Positions 39,748 to 47,336 of a DNA stretch of 64,000 bases are shown here, one piece after another. The stretch is from Lysobacter sp. cf310. Lineage in GTDB: Bacteria > Pseudomonadota > Gammaproteobacteria > Xanthomonadales > Xanthomonadaceae. The stretch lies in NCBI RefSeq assembly GCF_900114355.1, contig NZ_FOSS01000004.1, positions 274,238-338,237 of the forward strand, in the 5' to 3' direction. The position numbers and the translations under genes were made by a program. The notes beneath the pieces were generated by a model. It did not search any database, was not told where the DNA came from, and saw only the letters and a list, made by a program, of their open reading frames with translations. Position 1 is the first letter of the stretch. Every line of letters starts with the position of its first letter.

Positions 39748-40890
39748 ATGACCGAAGCCGCCGCTCACGAAACGGGCGAGGACCGTTTCCGCATGGCGAT
39801 GCAGGCCTCCGGCATCGGCATGGCCATCGTCGATCTGCAGGGCCGTTGGCTCGAGGTCAATCCGGTGTTCGAGCGCCTACTGGGTTACGCCGCCGCCGAC
39901 ATGGTCGGCCGCAGCACCGCCGAGTTCACCCACCCCGAGGATGTCGAGCTCTCTCGCGGCTTCCTCGAGGGCCTCAACGACGGCGGCATTCCAGCCCTGG
40001 ATGTGCGCAAGCGCTACCTGCGCCGCGACGGCACGGCCGTGTGGACGCACGCCAACGTGGCCTTGGTGCGCGGCGCCGACGGCGCCCCGCGCTGCCTGCT
40101 GGTGCAGATCCGCGACATCGGCGACCAGCTCGCGGCCGAAGCCCAGGCCCGTACCGACGCCGACGAGTTCGCCCACGCGCTCGACGCCTCCAACCGCCAT
40201 CTGCAGCTGTTCGCCGACGCGGTCGCCCACGACCTGCGCGCGCCGCTGCGTTCGATCGAGAGCTTCTCCGGCCTGCTCGCCGACCGCGCCGCCGAGCGTC
40301 TGGACGAGACCGACCGCGACTACCTGGACCGCATCCGTGCCGCCGCCGGTCGCATGACCGCGCTGCTGGCCGCGCTCAACGACCTCTCGCACGTCACCCG
40401 AACCGCGATGCGCCAGGCGCGCGTGGACCTGAGCCTGCTCGCCGACTGGGTCGGCGCCGAGCTGCTGGACGCCGACCCGCACCGTCGCGCCGACATCCGC
40501 GTGCAACCCGGCCTGTTCGTCGAAGGCGACGAGCGCCTGCTCAAGCTGCTGCTGACCCAGCTGATGGGCAACGCCTGGAAGTTCTCGCGCGAGCGCGACC
40601 CGATCCGCATCGAAATCTCCGGCGAGCGCGACGACGGCCGCCTGCGCGTCGCGATCCGCGACTACGGCGCCGGTTTCGACATGCGTTACGCGCATAAGCT
40701 CTTCGAACCCTTCCAGCGCCTGCACGGCCCGGATCAGGGCGGCGGCCACGGTCTCGGACTGGCGATCGCCAAGCGCATCGTCGACCGCCACCGCGGCCAG
40801 CTGCGCGCCCAATCCGAGCCCGATGTGGGCAGCACTTTCACTGTCGAACTGCCCGCCGCCGCCGCGGGCGAGGTAGCCGCGCATGCATAA
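39748..40890 (+). CDS. PAS domain sensor histidine kinase
   Basis: 380 aa with no transmembrane helices, so cytoplasmic. A PAS domain covers about residues 13-130 (GIGMAIVDLQGRWLEVNPVF through LLVQIRDIGD). The dimerisation/phosphoacceptor segment has His161 in AVAHDLRAPLRSI. The ATPase domain has GNAWKFS, DYGAGFDM and GGGHGLGLAI. The layout resembles phytochrome-type kinases that phosphorylate stand-alone receivers. Its end overlaps the receiver gene by 8 nt. Confidence 0.93.
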   Translation: MTEAAAHETGEDRFRMAMQASGIGMAIVDLQGRWLEVNPVFERLLGYAAADMVGRSTAEFTHPEDVELSRGFLEGLNDGGIPALDVRKRYLRRDGTAVWTHANVALVRGADGAPRCLLVQIRDIGDQLAAEAQARTDADEFAHALDASNRHLQLFADAVAHDLRAPLRSIESFSGLLADRAAERLDETDRDYLDRIRAAAGRMTALLAALNDLSHVTRTAMRQARVDLSLLADWVGAELLDADPHRRADIRVQPGLFVEGDERLLKLLLTQLMGNAWKFSRERDPIRIEISGERDDGRLRVAIRDYGAGFDMRYAHKLFEPFQRLHGPDQGGGHGLGLAIAKRIVDRHRGQLRAQSEPDVGSTFTVELPAAAAGEVAAHA

Positions 40891-41317
40891 GGTCATCCTG
40901 TTGGTCGAAGACAACCCCGACGACGTCGAGCTGACCCGGCTCGCGTTCGAGGAGGCCAAGGTCGCCAACAAACTGGTGGTGGTCGGCGACGGCGCCGAGG
41001 CCCTGGACTATTTGTTCGCACGCGGCCGCTACGCCGACCGCGACCCCGTCGACCTGCCTTCGATCGTGCTGCTGGACCTCAACCTGCCCAAGGTCGACGG
41101 CCGCGAAGTCCTGCAGGCGATCCGCGCCAACGAAGCCACCCGCACGCTGCCGGTGGTGGTGCTGACCACCAGCACCGAACCCTTCGACGTCGAAGCCAGC
41201 TACGCCCTGGGCGTGAACAGCTACATCCAGAAGCCGGTGGATTTCGAGCAGTTCGTATGGGCGGTGAAGCAGGTGGGCTTGTACTGGCTGGTGTTGAACC
41301 ATCCGCGGACGCCTTGA
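40883..41317 (+). CDS. Single-domain response regulator
   Basis: 144 aa, one receiver domain with no output domain. Phosphoacceptor Asp65 in VLLDLNLPK, acidic pair in LLVEDNPDD, switch Thr in VLTTSTEP and Lys in YIQKPVDF. It matches the Rcp1/CheY-like regulators paired with PAS or phytochrome kinases. The 8-nt overlap with the kinase gene implies coupled translation. Output must be through protein contacts. Confidence 0.93.
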   Translation: MHKVILLVEDNPDDVELTRLAFEEAKVANKLVVVGDGAEALDYLFARGRYADRDPVDLPSIVLLDLNLPKVDGREVLQAIRANEATRTLPVVVLTTSTEPFDVEASYALGVNSYIQKPVDFEQFVWAVKQVGLYWLVLNHPRTP

Positions 41318-41330
41318 CCCGGTACCGGCA

Positions 41331-41987
41331 TCACGGCCGGTTCCAAACCGGCGGCTCGCGAACATAAGCGGTCCAAACATCGGCTCCCATCTCCTGCGTC
41401 AAGCGCGCCACGACGGCGGTGGCGTCCTGCATGGCGTCGCTCATCTTCCGTAGGAACGCGCTGCGCGGCACGGACACCAGGAGACCCGTGTCGTCGCTGT
41501 CGGGGTCGCGCTGGTGTATCAACAGTCGATCGTCGGTGCCTTTGACGTCCAGCCCCCAGCCCTGATCCTGATCCCAGTACAGATCCCCCACGGCATCCGT
41601 CGCGATGGCGTCGGAAAAGCGGCGCATCTCCGACAGGGAGTCGTACCACGGGAAAGAAATGCTCAGCTGCTCCGTGGCGTTCGACAGCCAAAGCCGCATC
41701 CAGAAATAGTGCCGAATATGATTGAAGTCCTTCGCATGACGTCGGGCGGCAGAAACGATTTGCCAGTAGTAGTCGGCCAGCTCCTTCTCGTGGCCCCGCG
41801 CCTCGGGCGTACGAACAATCGAAGGAAACGCCTGGCCTAGCCTCGGCGGTATCAGCTTCTCCACAAGCTTTCGTTCGCAGATGTCTGCGTGTCGATCGGG
41901 ACCGTAGTAGAAGTCATCGCGGATCAGGAAGCAGATCTCGGGTTCAAGCGAGTCGAGAACCGTTGCGTTCAAAGTACGAGATTCCAT
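41331..41987 (-). CDS. Hypothetical protein
   Basis: 218 aa, soluble, no signal peptide, no recognised family. Acidic and aromatic-rich (for example IRDDFYYGPDRHADICERKL and DLYWDQDQGWGLDVKG). It looks like a folded single-domain protein; the composition resembles the small immunity- or effector-like proteins common in accessory islands, but there is no partner to support that. Its lower GC and freer codon use set it apart from the kinase pair to its left. Confidence 0.6.
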   Translation of the reverse strand: MESRTLNATVLDSLEPEICFLIRDDFYYGPDRHADICERKLVEKLIPPRLGQAFPSIVRTPEARGHEKELADYYWQIVSAARRHAKDFNHIRHYFWMRLWLSNATEQLSISFPWYDSLSEMRRFSDAIATDAVGDLYWDQDQGWGLDVKGTDDRLLIHQRDPDSDDTGLLVSVPRSAFLRKMSDAMQDATAVVARLTQEMGADVWTAYVREPPVWNRP

Positions 41988-42053
41988 CCGGTCGTACCCA
42001 AGGCGTAAGTGAAACAGTCCTGCGAGCGAGACCGCTGCGGTATCGACTAGACC

Positions 42054-42518
42054 TCAGCCTTCGTCTTCGTACGCCATAGGCACATACACCAGGCCGTTCT
42101 TGGATTGCGCCGATTCCGTTGCGACGAAGCCGAAGCGCTCATACACCGGAATCGCCGGAAGAGACGAGTTGACCATGAACGAGGGGCTGCCGGACTCGGA
42201 CTTGGCGCGCTCCCAAAGCAAGCGGGCAATGCCCCGTCCATGGGCGTCCTCACGAACGAACAGGTGGTAGAGGTGGAAGCCCTCGCGCAAGGCGATGACG
42301 CCCACAATCGCGCCAGCGTCTTCCGCGACGTAGTAGCGGAAACTCGGCGACCCGATGCGCTCGGCGGTAGCGGATGGCGTGAGCGTTGCCAGAAACACGG
42401 CGGCTTCAGGTGGCGGCGGATCTTCCAGGTAATGGTGCGCCCAGCCGGTGATCAGCCCGCTGATCTCGTCGGCATCGGATGCGTTGGCTGGGCGGATGCT
42501 GAAGGTCGTTACAGACAT
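42054..42518 (-). CDS. GNAT family N-acetyltransferase
   Basis: 154 aa from the ATG at 42518. The acetyl-CoA-binding motif A is HLFVREDAHGRGIARLLWERA near residue 95, preceded by VGVIALREGFHLYHL; the C-terminal YERFGFVAT segment is also typical. The substrate cannot be predicted. An upstream in-frame extension is non-coding in appearance. Confidence 0.88.
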   Translation of the reverse strand: MSVTTFSIRPANASDADEISGLITGWAHHYLEDPPPPEAAVFLATLTPSATAERIGSPSFRYYVAEDAGAIVGVIALREGFHLYHLFVREDAHGRGIARLLWERAKSESGSPSFMVNSSLPAIPVYERFGFVATESAQSKNGLVYVPMAYEDEG

Positions 42519-42568
42519 CAATCGATGGGTCCGGGTGGGTCCGAAAAGGATACGGCGCGCAGGCGAAA

Positions 42569-42961
42569 TCAATTCTCCGAGAGCAGCGATTCCTGACCAG
42601 GATCGCCAAGCAGAAAGACTTCGCCGTTCGTCGCGGCGATGCTGCCGGTACCCAGGCTGCGGATTTCCCATTGCCAGGTGTCGTAGCGGGTCTTGAAGGT
42701 GCCGCGGGCGGAGCAGGGGCCATACAGAAAGTTGTCGTGCTGCTGGCGCCCTGAAATCAGCACGGCCTTGTTGAAGAAGGCGCGAACCCGTGCCGGGGTC
42801 ATCGCGAACTTCTCGCAAGCTTCGTGCTTGGGTCCGATGCGGTTCTCCTTCACGACGATCTCGGTGATGGGCCCGACCGGCGTCGACGAGGCACCTGGCG
42901 GAAGCAGCAGGCCAAACCAACACGCGGCGGCCAGGCCGGAGAAACGGAAGCGTTCGTTCAT
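42569..42961 (-). CDS. Secreted hypothetical protein
   Basis: 130 aa. N-terminal signal peptide (MNERFRFSGLAAACWFGLLLPPGASS) followed by a small domain with two Cys (KHEACEKFAM and YGPCSARGTFK), probably disulfide-linked. The conserved-looking core is DTWQWEIRSLGTG. No family recognised. The start overlaps the stop of the thioesterase gene (ATGA), so they form a coupled pair. Confidence 0.6.
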   Translation of the reverse strand: MNERFRFSGLAAACWFGLLLPPGASSTPVGPITEIVVKENRIGPKHEACEKFAMTPARVRAFFNKAVLISGRQQHDNFLYGPCSARGTFKTRYDTWQWEIRSLGTGSIAATNGEVFLLGDPGQESLLSEN

Positions 42962-43383
42962 GGCCGCTGCCCTGCGACGTTGATGATGGTGGCCTGCATC
43001 ACCGCGACGGTCTCGCGGCGCGAACCCAGCTCGCCGACTACTTCGCCCTGACACACCGTCAGGGTCTTGCCCGCCTTCGTCACCTTGCCGATCGCCAGGA
43101 ACCGGTCGGCTACGGCAGGGCGCACGAAGTTGATCTTGAACTCGACGGTAAGCACATCGAGCCCGGCCGGCGCGACGGTCAGCGCCGCGTAGCCGCAAGC
43201 GCTGTCGAGCACGCTGGTCAGGGCGCCGGCATGGATATAGCCGTGCTGCTGGGACAGGTCCGGGCGCGGCAGCAATGCGATCCGCACCTCGCCTGCGCTC
43301 GCCAGGACGAGCTGCGCGCCCAAGGTGGTCATCAACCCCTGAGCCCTAAAACTGGTGGCGATACGCTCCTGCAGATCCAACAT
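42958..43383 (-). CDS. PaaI-like hotdog-fold thioesterase
   Basis: 141 aa from the ATG at 43383. The hotdog segment YIHAGALTSVLDSACGYAAL carries the family's His-Gly and Asp positions, followed by VEFKINFVRPA and GKTLTVCQGEVVGELG, all typical of PaaI/YdiI-type acyl-CoA thioesterases. The acyl-CoA substrate is unknown. Coupled by ATGA to the secreted protein gene downstream. Confidence 0.88.
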   Translation of the reverse strand: MLDLQERIATSFRAQGLMTTLGAQLVLASAGEVRIALLPRPDLSQQHGYIHAGALTSVLDSACGYAALTVAPAGLDVLTVEFKINFVRPAVADRFLAIGKVTKAGKTLTVCQGEVVGELGSRRETVAVMQATIINVAGQRP

Positions 43384-43443
43384 GCTTGTTCTCCACGCTG
43401 CTCCAAGGCGCACGATCGCGCCGGGCGGCGACATCGGCCCTGA

Positions 43444-43746
43444 TCAATTGTCGGTCAACGCAACCCAGGATGGAGCCTGGCCGATCCATTTCATGCGACC
43501 GCTTTTCATCTCCACGCGGCACTTGATGTAGTGCCGGGTTCCATCCTTGGTATATCGGACGCCGTAATGGTTCGGCCACGGCTTGATGGCGATATCGAGG
43601 CATCCCGCAGACTCGAAGAACTGCCGTATGCGCTTGACCCGGGGTGGATCCGCGATCGCGGCCAGCAACTTCGGCAGACCGCCAAGCAGAAGCGCGAAGG
43701 CGATGAAAACGAGGCATCCAAGCAGCAGTGCGCGGAGAACTTCCAT
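43444..43746 (-). CDS. Small membrane-anchored hypothetical protein
   Basis: 100 aa. N-terminal hydrophobic helix (MEVLRALLLGCLVFIAFALLLGG) acting as anchor or uncleaved signal. The basic domain that follows has a GVRYTKDGTRHYIKCRVEMKSG segment and Cys in ESAGCLDI. No family recognised. Confidence 0.55.
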   Translation of the reverse strand: MEVLRALLLGCLVFIAFALLLGGLPKLLAAIADPPRVKRIRQFFESAGCLDIAIKPWPNHYGVRYTKDGTRHYIKCRVEMKSGRMKWIGQAPSWVALTDN

Positions 43747-43825
43747 GGAGTCGCCTGGGGCTGATGCTCACCGATCCGGGTGCGGTCGACGATCGACTGT
43801 GCGATGGAACGCCATCCCATCATAG

Positions 43826-44377
43826 CTACTCGCGACCGCCTCGAATGCCTCCGCTTACGCCAACTGCGGCGAGCCGCGCGCGAACGATGCGCAGATGCAG
43901 GATCGGATAGACGTTGAACGCGATCTGCACCACCACGAACAAGGCCGCCTCGGCCAGGTAGCCCCGCGCCCCAAGGTAGACGATGTACGGCGTGAACAGC
44001 ACCGCCGCCCAGAAGTGGGTGGCCTCCGCCGACGCCGCCTGCGCCTGCAACGCCGCGAGACTGCGCTTGCCGCCCAGGCGGTACACGGAAGCATTGAAGT
44101 ACCGCAGCGGCGTGTTCCGCAGCAGGCTGCCGAAGCCGTGCACGCCCAAGCGCCGATAGAGCGGGGCTTTGGGCAACGCCGGATCGACCTCGCGCAGAGC
44201 GCCGGGCATGCGCAACACGAACAAGGGTTCCGCGATCTTGGCCAGGCCCATGAAATAGAACATCAGCAACAGGCCCAGCCAGGGCGAGCCGTAGCCGATG
44301 ACGTCGGCCAACATGATGAAGGTCACGGCAAAGAAGATCGCGACGAGAACCAGTTTGGTCGTGCTGCGCCAACGCAT
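43826..44377 (-). CDS. Hypothetical multi-spanning membrane protein
   Basis: 183 aa. About four hydrophobic segments (residues 8-28, 32-50, 118-140 and 143-160). The arrangement AEATHFWAAVLFTP followed by a helix ending AFNVYPILHLRIVRARL faintly recalls the glycosyl-diaponeurosporenoate acyltransferase (CrtO) group, in which a His before a helix and an N-x-YP motif are conserved. That resemblance is by eye only, and no carotenoid genes are nearby. Confidence 0.6.
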   Translation of the reverse strand: MRWRSTTKLVLVAIFFAVTFIMLADVIGYGSPWLGLLLMFYFMGLAKIAEPLFVLRMPGALREVDPALPKAPLYRRLGVHGFGSLLRNTPLRYFNASVYRLGGKRSLAALQAQAASAEATHFWAAVLFTPYIVYLGARGYLAEAALFVVVQIAFNVYPILHLRIVRARLAAVGVSGGIRGGRE

Positions 44378-44481
44378 CTACGCCGACTCCTTGCTCATGG
44401 GGCTGATCCCTGGCTTACGCACAATCATCGCCGATCACGCCGATACCTCGTAGCTATGGTCGGATAGCGGCTGTCAGCGCT

Positions 44482-44754
44482 TTACGGCTCCGGCGGAGCC
44501 ACCAATGCATGCAGTATCAGCTTGAACACCAAGGCGGCGCGCGACAGCAGCAACAGGACCCCGGTTACCAGCGTCGAGGTGGCCGCGGAATCCCCCGAGG
44601 TCATATGGCTGTCCCAATACGATCCCGCCAAACCGAACAGCAGAAATACCGCGCCCAGGCCAAGGAACGCGCAGCTGCTCAGTATCGAAAGCCAGACGGG
44701 CAGACGAAAGAATAGCGATCCCCAGGCGGCGATGACGAGCAGTGCATAGACCAT
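44482..44754 (-). CDS. Small hypothetical membrane protein
   Basis: 90 aa from the ATG at 44754. Three predicted hydrophobic stretches (MVYALLVIAAWGSLFF, a second around LSSCAFLGLGAVFLLFGLAG and a third near the C-terminus). Not recognised. A longer start at 44814 would add a Ser/Arg-rich, non-membrane leader. Confidence 0.5.
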   Translation of the reverse strand: MVYALLVIAAWGSLFFRLPVWLSILSSCAFLGLGAVFLLFGLAGSYWDSHMTSGDSAATSTLVTGVLLLLSRAALVFKLILHALVAPPEP

Positions 44755-44767
44755 GCCGGCGCTCCTG

Positions 44768-45007
44768 TTACGGTTCCAGGATCTGGACGAGATCGCCGTG
44801 CCGCAGCGCCTCATCGACCAATCGTCGGAACGCCACCGCCGCGATCGCGGGATCGGCCAGGTGATCTATGAAGTAAAAGCCGTCCGGCTCAAGCTCGTAG
44901 CCGTAGATCGCTCCCGCGGCGCCCGCTGCCGCCGGCAATCTTCCTGCCACCGCGGAGCGGTCATAGCGCGTGGGCACCTCAAACCGGATCTTGTACTCGA
45001 TTCCCAT
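44768..45007 (-). CDS. Small hypothetical soluble protein
   Basis: 79 aa, no signal or membrane segment. Contains a short alpha/beta pattern (EYKIRFEVPTRYDRS ... YGYELEPDGFYFIDHL). Family not recognised. Its stop is 14 bp upstream of the start of the membrane protein gene at 44754, so the two may be co-transcribed. Confidence 0.5.
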   Translation of the reverse strand: MGIEYKIRFEVPTRYDRSAVAGRLPAAAGAAGAIYGYELEPDGFYFIDHLADPAIAAVAFRRLVDEALRHGDLVQILEP

Positions 45008-45111
45008 GCAATCCCTCGCCAGTCGCGCTTGCTTGTCTGCGGGTCATCCTAGCGTCCGGATAGGGCGCTGGCGGGATCGGCGTACCTGCCCACAGGTCTG
45101 CGCATGCGCGC

Positions 45112-45366
45112 TTACCTTCTGAACTCCGTGCGCTGCTCGAGCTGATAGATCGCGTCCTGCACGTCCTCGAGCTTGGCGTTCAACACCGCCTGCGCGTCGT
45201 ACAAGCCGCGGTTGTAGTAGTACGCGCCCAGCTCCTTGGACAGGAAATCGAGCAGGAACTCGGCGTCGAACTGGCCGATCTGCTGATTGAGCTCTTCGGA
45301 GAAGTAGCCCTGGATCTTGCGGACGATGAGCGCCTTTTCTTCTTTACTGAACGTGATATCGGACAT
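45112..45366 (-). CDS. DUF2164 family protein
   Basis: 84 aa from the ATG at 45366. The segment ELGAYYYNRGLYDAQAVLNAKLED is the hallmark of DUF2164, a small, widespread family without known function; the N-terminal ITFSKEEKALIVRKIQGYFSEEL also fits. Soluble, mostly helical. Confidence 0.85.
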   Translation of the reverse strand: MSDITFSKEEKALIVRKIQGYFSEELNQQIGQFDAEFLLDFLSKELGAYYYNRGLYDAQAVLNAKLEDVQDAIYQLEQRTEFRR

Positions 45367-45444
45367 GGGTTTTACGCGCCCTGGAACTTGATCTATGCGA
45401 ACACTCGCAACGACGATGCTTCGCACTCCTGGCCGGCAGCAAGG

Positions 45445-45891
45445 TCACGGCTGGCATGCCACCGCGATGGATTTGATCTTCTCGCCTTCGGCGGCGATCT
45501 TGAGCCAACAGTGAACATCGGTAGCGTAGTACTCGTAGAACTGTCCCGTCTCCCGGTTCGCCACGATGGGCGCCCCGTACAGGGATCGCATCTTGTCCAG
45601 CCTATCGCCGGGGCACAGGCGCATCGGTGTGCAGCCCTTGCGGTGATCGCTATACAAGCCCGCGACCACGCCATCGCTAAAGGACACCTGCAGGTTCGGG
45701 TAGTGGTAGTCGAGATCGATGAAGTCCGTCTGCGGCTGTTGACGCAACGGTTTGCCGAGCGTCTTCGTTACCTCGCTGGTGGTCGCGCCCACCGCAATGC
45801 CGCCCAGCGAGATTTCGCTGCCAGCGACTTCGCCCTCGAACGCGAGCGCGGAAGCGGGCGCCAGGAGCAGGCAGAGCCAAAGCACCCGCAT
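45445..45891 (-). CDS. Secreted hypothetical protein
   Basis: 148 aa from the ATG at 45891. Signal peptide MRVLWLCLLLAPASALA, then a domain opening with SLGGIAVGATTSEVTKTLGKP, a helix-turn pattern seen in SmpA/BamE-like or DUF-type periplasmic domains, and four Cys (GCTPMRLCPGD, VHCWLKI, VACQP) that could form two disulfides. Starts 10 bp after the oxygenase gene and may be its operon partner. Confidence 0.6.
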   Translation of the reverse strand: MRVLWLCLLLAPASALAFEGEVAGSEISLGGIAVGATTSEVTKTLGKPLRQQPQTDFIDLDYHYPNLQVSFSDGVVAGLYSDHRKGCTPMRLCPGDRLDKMRSLYGAPIVANRETGQFYEYYATDVHCWLKIAAEGEKIKSIAVACQP

Positions 45892-45901
45892 CCCGCGCAC
45901 C

Positions 45902-46627
45902 TCAGCCGCCCCCATACAAGCGCTCCGCCCGCTGAAACAGAATCCAGCTCGTCGCGATGTACTTGTCTCCACCCTGGGGCCGATTGCCGCGATGGGTGTG
46001 GGTGAAGGCAGCCGGCGCGATCAGCAGGTCGCCGGTGCGCGGGGCGATCTTGCGTTGCTGGTACAGGAACTCGGTCTCGCCCTGCTCGAAGCCGTCGTTG
46101 AGGTAGATCGTCCACAGCAGGTGGCGGTGCAGGGTTTCGGCATTGGCGTCGCGCGGGAACAGCTCGCAATGCCAGTACGGATAGCCGCCGCGATCGGCGG
46201 TGTAGCGCTGCAGGTTGATCGCGCCCGGCCGCAGCACGGCCTGCACCACCGGGGCCAGGGTGGCGTCGTCCATCGCGACCAGGCGCTCGCTGGTGAGGCG
46301 GTGGCGGCCCTGGCCGTCGGCGCCGGGCACTTCCAGCATCAACGGCGCGATCAGGGTGTGCGGGTAGCGGCGCAGGTAGTGCAGCAGGCCGGCGAACACC
46401 GCATTGTTCAAGGCCGCTTCGGCGTCGCGCCATGCCTCGCGGCCGGAGATGGTCAGGTCGCGGCTGTCCTTGAGCTCGGGCATCACGCCGCCGCCGACGC
46501 GGCCGGGCACCACGTCGGCGCTGGCGTTGAAACGCTGCAGCAGGGCGGCGCAGGCGGCGCGGTCCAGCGCCTGCGGGTAGACCTCGATGAAGTCGTGTAC
46601 GGCGTCTTGCGGCGGGGCCTCGGTCAT
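45902..46627 (-). CDS. 2OG-Fe(II) dioxygenase family protein
   Basis: 241 aa. Double-stranded beta-helix oxygenase: iron ligands can be placed in YPYWHCELFPR (His and Glu) and in THTHRGNRPQGG (distal His, with Arg for 2-oxoglutarate); LLWTIYLNDGFEQGETEFLYQQ is typical of the prolyl-4-hydroxylase-like group. Enzymes of this kind often sit beside TonB-dependent receptors in Xanthomonadaceae. Here the divergent neighbour is a receptor remnant, so the gene may have lost its original partner. Substrate unknown. Confidence 0.85.
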   Translation of the reverse strand: MTEAPPQDAVHDFIEVYPQALDRAACAALLQRFNASADVVPGRVGGGVMPELKDSRDLTISGREAWRDAEAALNNAVFAGLLHYLRRYPHTLIAPLMLEVPGADGQGRHRLTSERLVAMDDATLAPVVQAVLRPGAINLQRYTADRGGYPYWHCELFPRDANAETLHRHLLWTIYLNDGFEQGETEFLYQQRKIAPRTGDLLIAPAAFTHTHRGNRPQGGDKYIATSWILFQRAERLYGGG

Positions 46628-46965
46628 GCGGCGTCTCTACGCAATGCGGCGGGAAAGCGGCCATCCTCGCACGGCCCATCGGCGTTGCAAAAAAGCAACA
46701 TCGCCTGCTCAGGCTGGTGTGTACGGCGTAAGCACGCCAGACCTCGCCGATCGCTGGCGAAATCCCTCCGACGCCGCCGACGCAGCGCCCATTCGAGGTT
46801 GCAGCAACGAAACCTTTGCGCGGTACTAGCCCGGTGCCCGCTGTCGCATGCACGGAAAAATATCGTCGAATCAATTACTTGAGTGGTTGGCACGAAGCTC
46901 GCTTGGGTAACTCTCGTCCCCCTGCGCCGTCCGCGCCCCGGGACCGTCCCCCGACGGAGTCCACC
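46628..46965 (+). promoter_or_regulatory. Divergent spacer with a sigma-54 promoter (46888-46903)
   Basis: TTGGCACG-AAGC-TCGCT at 46887-46903 has GG and GC exactly 10 bp apart, as required for the -24/-12 elements of RpoN promoters. It points to the ATG at 46966, giving a leader of about 50 nt. The rest of the spacer shows no gene; GTTGCAAAAAAGCAAC (46684-46699) is a small palindrome that could be an operator. Confidence 0.6.
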
Positions 46966-47237
46966 ATGTCCCACCGCCCGCAACCTCATCCGGCACTGTC
47001 CCCCGCGGACCGCGATGTGGTGGTGCGCACCGGCCTGGTAGGGCTTCGCCGCGAGGGCGCAGGAGACGCCCGCGCCCGAGGCGAGCGGCGCGGGCGTCGA
47101 AGACCCGGACACGATCGTCGCGCGGCGCGCCGCGGCCGCGCGTGGCCTATCGCCGCACTTCCACCCAGGACAACTCGGCGCAGCTGCGCGCGACGATGTT
47201 TCCTACGCGGATCTACCACGACATGCATGGGCGAACG
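46966..47237 (+). pseudogene. TonB-dependent receptor remnant, internally deleted
   Basis: A good ribosome site (GGAGTCCACC) precedes ATG at 46966. The first frame reads MSHRPQPHPALS...GLVG. Reading then continues one frame over, from 47045, as FAARAQETPAPEASGAGVED then PDTIV, which looks like the end of a signal peptide, an AQE mature start and a TonB-box-like DTIV. From 47136 a third frame gives PRVAYRRTSTQDNSAQLRAT then MFPTRIYHDMHGRT, typical of the last strands of a receptor barrel. The roughly 700-900 residue middle is gone. Interpretation by eye. Confidence 0.5.
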
Positions 47238-47240
47238 CGA

Positions 47241-47290
47241 GCAGGCCATGCCTGTGGGCCGGGCGGATTGAGAGGGCTTCGCTTTTCGCC
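47241..47290. repeat. GCAGGCC-type short dispersed repeat at the remnant's end
   Basis: Diverged copy of the repeat at 38389-38437 (GCAGGCCATGCCTGTGGGCC, then GGGCGGATTG). It begins 3 bp after the last recognisable receptor codon, so it may mark the breakpoint. No other feature is seen up to 47336. Confidence 0.5.
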
Positions 47291-47336
47291 GCGCGTGCCG
47301 CGCATGCGTCGATCGTCCAAGCAGCGGGCACCCCCG

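Noticed and set aside
43826-44377. Firm assignment as the carotenoid acyltransferase CrtO
   Set aside because: Only a loose His-x(n)-NVYP resemblance and no carotenoid pathway genes nearby, so left as a hypothetical membrane protein.
46816-47271. Intact novel gene at 46816-47271
   Set aside because: The downstream part is Arg-rich and out of frame with the two receptor-like peptides seen in the other frames. A decayed receptor explains the region better.
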